In this document: in pieces, positions 28,255-35,410 of the stretch | How positions within the stretch are numbered: position 1 is the first letter of the stretch | Layout: each line of letters starts with the position of its first letter | Assembly (NCBI GenBank): GCA_001784805.1 | Contig: MFSE01000020.1 | Coordinates: 1-50,642 of the forward strand | Origin: Candidatus Moranbacteria bacterium RIFOXYA12_FULL_35_19 | GTDB taxonomy: Bacteria; Patescibacteriota; Minisyncoccia; Moranbacterales; UBA2206 | Reading direction: 5' to 3' | Length of the DNA: 50,642 bases | Made by a program: the position numbers and the translations under genes | The notes under the pieces: model-generated | What the model was told of the DNA's origin: nothing | The model's database searches: none | The model's input: only the letters and a program-made list of their open reading frames with translations

Positions 28255-29898
28255 ATGAAAAACAGAAAATATATATTTGTTGTTGGGGGTGTGATGAGTG
28301 GAGTGGGAAAGGGGATAACAACTTCGGCAATCGGCGCGATTCTTCAAGCGCGTGGATTTAGTGTAACGGCGATAAAGATTGATCCCTATATCAATGTTGA
28401 CGCTGGCACAATGAATCCGACTGAACACGGAGAAGTTTTTGTTTTGGATGACGGTGATGAAACTGATCAGGATATGGGAAATTATGAAAGATTTTTAAAT
28501 ATCACTTTGCCTCGCGATAATTATATGACTACGGGGAGAGTGTATGAAACAGTGATTCATAAGGAAAGAAATTTAGAATACAATGGAAAATGCGTAGAAG
28601 TTGTGCCACATATTCCAATGGAAGTTATCGAACGGATCGAAAAAGCTTCCAAGAAGGCTGATTCTGATGTGACGATGATTGAAATCGGTGGAACGGTCGG
28701 CGAATATCAAAATATTCTTTTTTTGGAAGCGGCCAGAATGATGAAGATAAAACATCCAGACGATGTGTTGTTTGTAATGGTGAGTTATTTGCCAATTCCT
28801 TCCAAGGTGGGAGAAATGAAAACTAAACCAACGCAATATGCTGTGCGAACACTTAACAGCGCTGGAATTTTGCCAGATGTAATTGTAGCTAGAAGCGATA
28901 CGCGACTTGATCAAAAAAGAAAAGAAAAAATTGCAATGTTTTGCAATATTCCGGAAAGATATGTAATTTCTGCTCCGGACATTGAGAGTATTTATGAAGT
29001 TGGGATAAATTTTGAACGGGATGATTTAAGTCGGTTGCTTTTGAAAAAGTTAGGTTTATCGTACAAAAAAACTGATTTGAAAAAATGGTATGATCTTTTG
29101 GAAAAAATCAAAAATCCTAAGGGAGAAGTGAATATTGGTATAGTGGGAAAATACTTTGGCACAGGCGATTTTGTGCTTTCAGATGCGTATATTAGTGTAA
29201 TTGAAGCGGTTAAACACGCGGCCTACAAACTTCAAGTAAAACCAAAAATAAGTTGGGTGAATAGCGAGGCTTTCGAAAAAGAGCCGGAAAAATTGGAAGA
29301 GCTGAAAAATTATGATGGGGTAATCATCCCTGGGGGCTTTGGTTCACGAGGGATTGAAGGAAAAATAAAAGCTATTCAATTTTTGCGAGAAAATAAAATT
29401 CCTTTTTTTGGACTTTGTTATGGAATGCAACTAGCGGTGGTTGAATACGCGAGAAATATTTTAGGACTCAAAGATGCTAACACGACTGAAATTAATAGGG
29501 AAACAAAAAATCCGGTAATTGATATTATGCCGGAACAAAAAAAGAATTTAGCTGATCATAATTTCGGGGCTACAATGAGATTGGGTGCTTATACAGCTGT
29601 TCTTGAAAAAAAGACTATTGCCTATCAAGCTTATGGGAAAAATAAAATATCCGAACGCCATCGCCATCGCTGGGAAGTCAATCCAGAGTATATTGAAAGA
29701 TTAAAAAAATCCGGCTTGATTTTTTCCGGAAGATCAGCAGATGGAAAGCTTATGGAGATAATTGAATTGCCGACGAATATCCATCCATTTTTTCTAGGAG
29801 TTCAATTTCATCCGGAATTCAAATCTGATCCGATAAATTCCCATCCTTTATTTTTTGAATTTATAAAAGCGTGTAAATCGCGAATTAAAACAAATTAA
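28255..29898 (+). CDS. pyrG: CTP synthase
   Basis: KYIFVVGGVMSGVGKGITTSAIGAIL; GLCYGMQLAVVEYARN; full length. Confidence 0.98.
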   Translation: MKNRKYIFVVGGVMSGVGKGITTSAIGAILQARGFSVTAIKIDPYINVDAGTMNPTEHGEVFVLDDGDETDQDMGNYERFLNITLPRDNYMTTGRVYETVIHKERNLEYNGKCVEVVPHIPMEVIERIEKASKKADSDVTMIEIGGTVGEYQNILFLEAARMMKIKHPDDVLFVMVSYLPIPSKVGEMKTKPTQYAVRTLNSAGILPDVIVARSDTRLDQKRKEKIAMFCNIPERYVISAPDIESIYEVGINFERDDLSRLLLKKLGLSYKKTDLKKWYDLLEKIKNPKGEVNIGIVGKYFGTGDFVLSDAYISVIEAVKHAAYKLQVKPKISWVNSEAFEKEPEKLEELKNYDGVIIPGGFGSRGIEGKIKAIQFLRENKIPFFGLCYGMQLAVVEYARNILGLKDANTTEINRETKNPVIDIMPEQKKNLADHNFGATMRLGAYTAVLEKKTIAYQAYGKNKISERHRHRWEVNPEYIERLKKSGLIFSGRSADGKLMEIIELPTNIHPFFLGVQFHPEFKSDPINSHPLFFEFIKACKSRIKTN

Positions 29899-29924
29899 AG
29901 CGAATGGGTGCGAATAATAAATTT

Positions 29925-29952
29925 AAAACCGCTAGCGCATGCCAGCGGTTTT
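29925..29952. terminator. Bidirectional terminator between pyrG and rpmA
   Basis: AAAACCGCTaGCGCATGCcAGCGGTTTT between convergent genes. Confidence 0.75.
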
Positions 29953-29994
29953 AATTCTTTAGTGGTTTCATTCGATTAAATTCGTGAGCTATAT

Positions 29995-30267
29995 TTATTC
30001 TACAGAAACAAATTTTTTGGAAATCATTTTTCCGGTAAATTTTATGACTTTTTTAGCCTTAAATTTTACCACGCCTTCTTTCATGGCAAACAGCGTGTCG
30101 TCTTCTGCGCGTTTGACATTTTTCCCTGGTCGGAATTTTGTTCCTCTTTGGCGGACTATGATTTGTCCCGGAGCGACTTTTTCTCCAGCAAATTTTTTCA
30201 CTCCAAGTCTTTTGGAAATTGAATCTCGTCCCAGTTGAGTGGAACCACCTGCTTTACGATGCGCCAT
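29995..30267 (-). CDS. rpmA: 50S ribosomal protein L27
   Basis: [48 protein letters not shown]. Confidence 0.97.
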   Translation of the reverse strand: MAHRKAGGSTQLGRDSISKRLGVKKFAGEKVAPGQIIVRQRGTKFRPGKNVKRAEDDTLFAMKEGVVKFKAKKVIKFTGKMISKKFVSVE

Positions 30268-30440
30268 AATTGTCTGCGAATATAATGAGCAGGAACAATT
30301 ATGAGCGTCCCTGCACCTATTCTTAAATTAATCTTTATAATAAAAACAAATAAAGCCGAAGGCGTTTCCGTGACTATGCCTAAAAATTAGCAGAAAACTA
30401 ATTTCGGAATAGGTGCGGGAAGCCAAGCTTTCGAGTACAA
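30268..30440 (-). promoter_or_regulatory. Candidate structured 5' leader of rpmA
   Basis: GCACCTATTC/GAATAGGTGC long-range 10-bp pairing (30313-30322 with 30407-30416) plus internal hairpins. Confidence 0.5.
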
Positions 30441-30487
30441 TTAAGCTTATCAATTTTGTGCTATAATGTCAACAGGCGTGGAGTTGA

Positions 30488-30566
30488 CGTCATTCCCGCG
30501 TATGCGGGAATCTAGTGTAAAAAAGTAATGATTTAAGACTGGATTCCCGTATTCACGGGAATGACA
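30488..30566. repeat. GTCATTCCCGCG...CGGGAATGACA element
   Basis: CATTCCCGCGTATGCGGGAATCTAG...CTGGATTCCCGTATTCACGGGAATGACA. Confidence 0.85.
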
Positions 30567-30590
30567 AAACAGGTTTTTGATAAAAATACA

Positions 30591-31019
30591 ATGGAAATAA
30601 ATAAATATAAAGATTTTTGGCAAAAATATGAATATAAAATAGTTCTTGCGGTGGGCTTTGTTTTGGTAGCGGTAATTTCTTTTGAAGGGGGAATTTTGAA
30701 AGGTCAAAAATTATCCCAAAATCCAGTGATTATTGAAAAATTAATAGAGAACGCAGTGCCTATTGAAAATAATAGCAATTCGGCAGTTCAAGGTGTTTCA
30801 CAGAGCCAAAATTTGCCCTCTGAAGTGAAAAAGAGTGAAAATAGTGCTATTGAGCAACCTAAGGATTGCGCCTTTGTTGGGTCAAAAAATTCTAACAAAT
30901 ATCATCTGCCGACTTGTCGTTATGCCAAATCTATCAAACCGGAAAACCGTGTTTGCTTTTCTTCCGAAGATGATGCAAAATCAAAAGGGTATCTGCCGGA
31001 TAAAAATTGTATAAAGTAA
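30591..31019 (+). CDS. Membrane-anchored protein with C-terminal Ada-type metal-binding-like domain
   Basis: N-terminal TM; C-term KYHLPTCRYAKSIKPENRVCFSSEDDAKSKGYLPDKNC; ORF-caller start (30561) lies in a repeat. Confidence 0.65.
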   Translation: MEINKYKDFWQKYEYKIVLAVGFVLVAVISFEGGILKGQKLSQNPVIIEKLIENAVPIENNSNSAVQGVSQSQNLPSEVKKSENSAIEQPKDCAFVGSKNSNKYHLPTCRYAKSIKPENRVCFSSEDDAKSKGYLPDKNCIK

Positions 31020-31024
31020 ATATA

Positions 31025-31103
31025 TGTCATTGCGAGCGAAGCGAAGCAATCTCAGAATTAAGTTACGAGATTGCCGCAGTCGCTACGCTCCTTCGCAATG
31101 ACA
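31025..31103. repeat. TGTCAT...ATGACA element (TGCGAG subtype)
   Basis: TGTCATTGCGAGCGAAGCGAAGCAATCTC...GAGATTGCCGCAGTCGCTACGCTCCTTCGCAATGACA. Confidence 0.85.
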
Positions 31104-31110
31104 ACCAAAT

Positions 31111-31812
31111 ATGAAAAATAATATCATCGTAATTTCTCTCGGTGGTTCGCTAATTGTTCCGCGTCACATCGATTGGCGATTTTTGAAAAAATTTCGTGAG
31201 TTGATAATTTCTGAAATTAAAAAAGGCAAAAGATTTGCCATTATCACGGGTGGGGGATATGCAGCGCGGGAATACGCTCAAGCGGCTTCAAAAGTTACAA
31301 AACTCACTCGAGACGATTTAGATTGGTTGGGGATTCACACCACTAGATTAAATGCGCATTTAATCAAAACTATTTTCAGGCAATACGCTAATCCAAGAAT
31401 AAATAAAAATCCAAGGACAAAAGAAAATTTGAATAGTCATTTTGCTAAAGACGAAGGGATTATGGTGGCGGCTGGTTGGCGTCCGGGATGGTCAACAGAT
31501 TTTGTGGCGACAATTATCGCCGAGCGACTTGGCGCCAAAAAACTCATCAATCTTTCCAACATCAAATATGCTTATGATAAAGATCCGAAAAAATATTCGG
31601 ACGCCAAAATAATCAAAGAAATCAACTGGAAAAATTTTCGGAAAATTGTCGGCAATCGCTGGGACCCAGGACTCAATATGCCTTTTGATCCAGTCGCTTC
31701 AAAACTTGCCCAGGAGAATAATCTGGAAGTCATCATCGCCGAGGGCAAGAATCTTAAGAATTTGAAAAATATTTTGGAGGAGAAAAAATTTCAAGGGACG
31801 GTGATAAAATAA
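31111..31812 (+). CDS. UMP kinase-like amino-acid-kinase family protein (archaeal-type)
   Basis: IIVISLGGSLIVP; ITGGGYAAREY; GWRPGWSTDFVATIIAERLGAKKLINLSNI. Confidence 0.85.
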   Translation: MKNNIIVISLGGSLIVPRHIDWRFLKKFRELIISEIKKGKRFAIITGGGYAAREYAQAASKVTKLTRDDLDWLGIHTTRLNAHLIKTIFRQYANPRINKNPRTKENLNSHFAKDEGIMVAAGWRPGWSTDFVATIIAERLGAKKLINLSNIKYAYDKDPKKYSDAKIIKEINWKNFRKIVGNRWDPGLNMPFDPVASKLAQENNLEVIIAEGKNLKNLKNILEEKKFQGTVIK

Positions 31813-32048
31813 TGAAAAAGTTTTTAATAATTACAATTCTTGCAATTCTAATAATTTTAACCGGATTATTTTTTGTTTTTGATGCAAATAAAAATAAAAT
31901 AATGGCCAGTCCGTATATGAAATTAATTACGCATAAAATAACCAATTTTATCTACGATGAAGCTACAAAACACAATCCGCAGAGCGATATATTGCCAGAT
32001 AAAATAGATGATGAGATAAAAAAAGATATAAAGGAGATAGTGAATTAA
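31812..32048 (+). CDS. Small single-TM protein of unknown function
   Basis: 78-aa ORF directly following the UMP kinase; N-terminal TM. Confidence 0.55.
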   Translation: MKKFLIITILAILIILTGLFFVFDANKNKIMASPYMKLITHKITNFIYDEATKHNPQSDILPDKIDDEIKKDIKEIVN

Positions 32049-32063
32049 AAAAACCTTTTTCTG

Positions 32064-32092
32064 TTGACAAATATTTTTTTGTGCTCTAGCAT
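32064..32092 (+). promoter_or_regulatory. Sigma70-type promoter for the 32099 ncRNA
   Basis: TTGACA (32064-32069), 17-bp spacer, TAGCAT (32087-32092). Confidence 0.55.
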
Positions 32093-32098
32093 AAAATG

Positions 32099-32362
32099 TA
32101 GCCGTCCCGTTTGCTTGGGTAAACTACACAGGGGTATGTCCGATTGACTATGTAGGATTCGTACGTCGAGGCCTAGGCGGAGTGCATTCTGCCTTTGAAG
32201 CTAAGAGTTCGACAACGGCTACGCGGTCGGAGAAAATCACAAAAGCCCCCTGGATTAAGCCAGGCCAGTTTGATTCAAGGGGCTCAAAAAAATGAGGACA
32301 AAGTCCTCTGATAAATATAAGGGGGCATGCAGTTATCTTATTAGCATGCCCTTTCTTTTTTT
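32099..32362 (+). ncRNA. Candidate structured ncRNA, family unassigned
   Basis: Long-range GTAGCCGT/ACGGCTAC, AGGCGGA..TCTGCCT, AGCCCC[CTGG..CCAG]GGGGCT and GAGGAC/GTCCTC stems; terminator GGGCATGC..GCATGCCC + T tract. Confidence 0.65.
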
Positions 32363-32408
32363 AATAAAAAAATATTTTTTTCAAAAATAAATGCATATGC
32401 CTTTTAAT

Positions 32409-32855
32409 TTACCTAAAACTCACTTTTTTATACTTCAATAAAAAATAAATCAAGAAATAAAAAGCCAAGGCGATTGCGCCGGCGATTATTATGAAGCCGA
32501 CACTTAAAGGTAGTAATAATTTCAAAATAATAGTTTCGGAAAAAAAATATTTTAGATCTGCCGAATAGCTTTGGTTGAAATTTTTAATAAGATCCTCTGA
32601 ATTTACTCCAAAAATTAGACATCCAAGCTTAGCGGCAAAGGGCATAATTAAAATTGATGTCCAAAAATTAGTCGCTAATACTCCGGCAACAGCGGATAAA
32701 CGGTTTACTCTTATTATCCAAGCGATTACGATGGCGGTCAAAATTCCGCCGGGAATAATTCCCAAAAAAATTCCCAAGGCCGCTCCCGCAGCAACTTTAT
32801 GTGGAGTGTCATCGATGAGAAAGAATTTTTTGAGAAAGGTTGTTAGTTTCTTCAT
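32409..32855 (-). CDS. DUF2062 family membrane protein (start corrected to Met42 of the ORF)
   Basis: DTPHKVAAGAALGIFLGIIPGG...TNFWTSILIMPFAAKLG; the upstream 41 residues are repeat translation (MLKQVQHD...). Confidence 0.85.
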   Translation of the reverse strand: MKKLTTFLKKFFLIDDTPHKVAAGAALGIFLGIIPGGILTAIVIAWIIRVNRLSAVAGVLATNFWTSILIMPFAAKLGCLIFGVNSEDLIKNFNQSYSADLKYFFSETIILKLLLPLSVGFIIIAGAIALAFYFLIYFLLKYKKVSFR

Positions 32856-32869
32856 ATGAATTGTTATGG

Positions 32870-32918
32870 AGATCCTGAAACCCGCCTGCCGGCGAGGCAC
32901 AGTAAATTCAGGATGACA
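32870..32918. repeat. Half-element of the TGTCAT family with nested GC-rich insertion
   Basis: AGATCCTGAAA[CCCGCCTGCCGGCGAGGCACAGTAA]ATTCAGGATGACA. Confidence 0.75.
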
Positions 32919-32953
32919 AAAACACAAATTCAGGATGATGAGATAAAAAAGAC

Positions 32954-33301
32954 TGTCATGCTGAACTTGTTTCAGCATCTAATAGTGTGTCATACAAATC
33001 TATCCAAGCTGGATTATTTTTAGTTATTAAGTTTATTTTCCAGTCCCTATGCCAATTTTTGAGTTGTTTTTCTCTGGATAAAGCAGAATAAACATCGGTT
33101 GTTTGTTCAAAATAAACTAACTTTGTTAAATTATATTTTTCAGAAAATCCTTTTACTAATTTATTTTTATGTTCGTAAATTCTTTTTGGTAAATTCCCAG
33201 TAAATCCAATATAAAGAACTTTATTTAATTTATTGGTAATAATATAAACGCAATATTGTTTCATAGGCTAATAGAGATCCTGAAACAAGTTCAGGATGAC
33301 A
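32954..33301 (-). mobile_element. Putative minimal mobile element: TGTCAT-family arms enclosing a GIY-YIG nuclease ORF
   Basis: Left arm TGTCATGCTGAACTTGTTTCAGCATCT (32954-32980), right arm AGATCCTGAAACAAGTTCAGGATGACA (33275-33301); arms match the solo element at 35335-35398. Confidence 0.6.
32956..33264 (-). CDS. GIY-YIG nuclease family protein (URI/UvrC N-term-like), 102 aa
   Basis: CVYIITNKLNKVLYIGFTGNLPKRIYEHKNKLVKGF...EKQLKNWHRDWKINLI; ends DAETSSA inside the left repeat arm. Confidence 0.92.
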   Translation of the reverse strand: MKQYCVYIITNKLNKVLYIGFTGNLPKRIYEHKNKLVKGFSEKYNLTKLVYFEQTTDVYSALSREKQLKNWHRDWKINLITKNNPAWIDLYDTLLDAETSSA

Positions 33302-33350
33302 GCTGAGGTTGAAGATCTTGAAAACTTGTTCAGGATGACAACTGAGGTTG

Positions 33351-34475
33351 TCATTTTTTCTTCACACTCAAACTTTTAGTTTCTTTGTCGAGAATTTTGG
33401 CTTTTTCAATTTCTTTTTTGGCATCAAATGGTAAGACGCCTAAAATATTTCGAAGTGCTATGCCATCTACTTTCAACACATCTTCCCAATGATCTAGTGG
33501 TTCCAAAACTTCGCGGAGTTTTTTCTCGTCATATTTATAAGTTTTACGAAGTGACCTCGCAATGACGCCTTGTGGCCCAAAAACTCGCTCCACGCCTTCT
33601 TGATCCATATAGCTCAAGATATCCTCTTGCAGTTTCGCCAAGCGATCTTTGGTAATATTTATCGCTGATTTTAGGTCAATATATTCTTCGATTGATTTGT
33701 TAATTTCCTCTGTGTCAATGTGTCGCAATTCCTTGAATTTATGTTTCCACATTGGGCAAAGATTTTGGTATCCGCACCAATCGCAAAGAGGGGACATCGT
33801 CGGTTCAAAATTGCCCGCTTCAATGACTTTTATCGTGTCTAAAAACAGTTGTTCACTTTTTTTCAATTGTTCCAATGTTCTTGTGGCGGAAAGCTTTACT
33901 CCATGCTTTAGGAAATATAGACTAACTTTTATTTTGTCTAAATTATTTATTTCTTTGGGATAATTTGAAAGAAAAGCTTGCAGATAAACAGAAAGCTGAA
34001 TGTCGTTGTCAACTTTTTCTTGATTAGGCATTTTCTTGGTAGTTTTATAGTCGATAATTTCAAAACCATCTTCAGTTTTATCTATGCGGTCAATGATGCC
34101 AGAAATAATATGCCGATCATTTTCAGAACCAATTTCAATTTGAAAACGGGATTCCAAGTTGATAATGTTGAAATCTGCCGGATTATTTTTTTGATAATAA
34201 TCTTGGATAATTTTCACTCCTTGAGAAAAAGCTGCCCGTTCTTCATCCGGCGAATCAAACACGGCCGGATTCCAAGAGTTGGAAAAATGTTCCATCGCTT
34301 GATCCAAGGTAGGGGAGAGAATTCCCGGTGTGTGGATAAATTTCATTGTTTCATGAATTGTCGAACCAAAAACCGCCTCCTTGGATTTAGGAACTTTGAT
34401 TCGATCAATATTTTGAAATTTATATTTCAGTGGACAATTCTGATAGGCATCAAAGGCCGAGTATGATATACGCAT
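33351..34475 (-). CDS. PD-(D/E)XK (RecB/Cas4-like) nuclease with Cys cluster
   Basis: SYSAFDAYQNCPLKYKF; GIIDRIDKTEDGFEIIDYKTTKK; QLSVYLQAF; CDWCGYQNLCPMWK. Confidence 0.88.
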   Translation of the reverse strand: MRISYSAFDAYQNCPLKYKFQNIDRIKVPKSKEAVFGSTIHETMKFIHTPGILSPTLDQAMEHFSNSWNPAVFDSPDEERAAFSQGVKIIQDYYQKNNPADFNIINLESRFQIEIGSENDRHIISGIIDRIDKTEDGFEIIDYKTTKKMPNQEKVDNDIQLSVYLQAFLSNYPKEINNLDKIKVSLYFLKHGVKLSATRTLEQLKKSEQLFLDTIKVIEAGNFEPTMSPLCDWCGYQNLCPMWKHKFKELRHIDTEEINKSIEEYIDLKSAINITKDRLAKLQEDILSYMDQEGVERVFGPQGVIARSLRKTYKYDEKKLREVLEPLDHWEDVLKVDGIALRNILGVLPFDAKKEIEKAKILDKETKSLSVKKK

Positions 34476-34565
34476 AAATTTGACATATTATATCTATTTC
34501 TATATTATATACTTAATATTTTTTTATTTCAATTGTTCCTTAATCTTTAGTAAAGGAGAAAAAAC

Positions 34566-34796
34566 ATGGCCGATGATAATCGCGACGAATCAATTAAAAT
34601 GTTAAAAGAAATTGTGAAAGCAGGTTTAAGAAAAAGGCATGAACTAAAAGATCCCAAAAGAATCATAATGGATTTTTCCATGGGAAGTTGCTTGTCTTAT
34701 GAAGAAGCCAGATCGATGTTGGCAGAATCATACAGAAACATGTTCAATGAATTTCTTAAAGAAATAGAGGAAATACAATTTATTCAGTCGGAATAA
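34566..34796 (+). CDS. Small protein of unknown function (76 aa)
   Basis: SD AAAGGAG upstream; followed by terminator. Confidence 0.6.
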   Translation: MADDNRDESIKMLKEIVKAGLRKRHELKDPKRIIMDFSMGSCLSYEEARSMLAESYRNMFNEFLKEIEEIQFIQSE

Positions 34797-34826
34797 TCAC
34801 ACATGACATGATAGGTGTTTCCATAA

Positions 34827-34862
34827 AAACCTTCTTGTATAAGTTTATACAAGAAGGTTTTT
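34827..34862 (+). terminator. Rho-independent terminator
   Basis: AAACCTTCTTGTATAA gtt TATACAAGAAGGTTTTTT. Confidence 0.8.
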
Positions 34863-34877
34863 TAATTATACAAAGTA

Positions 34878-34925
34878 TTGACAGTTTTTTAAAAGGCGCT
34901 ATAATTAAAGCATACTAAATTAGTA
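34878..34925 (+). promoter_or_regulatory. Promoter and possible Rrf2 operator upstream of the Rrf2 gene
   Basis: TTGACA (34878), 16-bp spacer, TATAAT (34900); TACTAAATTAGTA palindrome 34913-34925. Confidence 0.55.
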
Positions 34926-34936
34926 GGAATAAACAA

Positions 34937-35326
34937 ATGTTAAAGATATCAACAAAAGGGGAGTATGGGCTTCGGGCAGTAGTTAATTTGGCGCGCAATT
35001 ATCCTCAAATTAAGAATATAAAAGAGATATCAATAGAAGAAAAAATCTCGGCTAAATATCTGGAAAGATTAATTGGAGATCTGCGAAAGAGTGATTTAGT
35101 CAAGAGTATTAAGGGGAAAAACGGCGGTTATATTTTGGCGAGAAAACCGAAAGAAATTTCCGCGGGGGAGATTATTGAGATTATGGAAGGACCAATGACG
35201 GCTAAATGCCAAGGAACACATTGCTTGGCGATGAAAAAGTGCGCTTCCAGTTTTGTGTGGATAAAATTAGGCGAGCAAATTAGAAAAACTTTGTATGGAA
35301 TAAAATTAAGTGATTTAATAAAGTAA
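34937..35326 (+). CDS. Rrf2 family regulator, IscR-like
   Basis: MLKISTKGEYGLRAVVNLA; C-x4-C-x5-C motif (CQGTHCLAMKKC). Confidence 0.9.
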   Translation: MLKISTKGEYGLRAVVNLARNYPQIKNIKEISIEEKISAKYLERLIGDLRKSDLVKSIKGKNGGYILARKPKEISAGEIIEIMEGPMTAKCQGTHCLAMKKCASSFVWIKLGEQIRKTLYGIKLSDLIK

Positions 35327-35334
35327 TTTAGGGG

Positions 35335-35398
35335 TGTCATGCTGAATTTATTTCAGCATCTATTTTAATAAAGATCCTGAAACGAGTTCAGGATGACA
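35335..35398. repeat. TGTCAT...ATGACA element (solo copy, CTGAA subtype)
   Basis: TGTCATGCTGAATTTATTTCAGCATCT-N10-AGATCCTGAAACGAGTTCAGGATGACA. Confidence 0.9.
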
Positions 35399-35410
35399 AA
35401 TATAATAATT

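Noticed and set aside
28573-28914. 113-aa minus-strand ORF inside pyrG
   Set aside because: Antisense to a strongly conserved gene; shadow ORF.
32196-32222. tRNA/tmRNA-like GTTCGACAACGGCTAC segment
   Set aside because: GUUCGAC and a terminal stem are suggestive, but no cloverleaf, tag ORF or CCA end could be found; kept only as part of an unassigned ncRNA.
33978-34466. 162-aa plus-strand ORF
   Set aside because: Antisense shadow of the PD-(D/E)XK nuclease gene.
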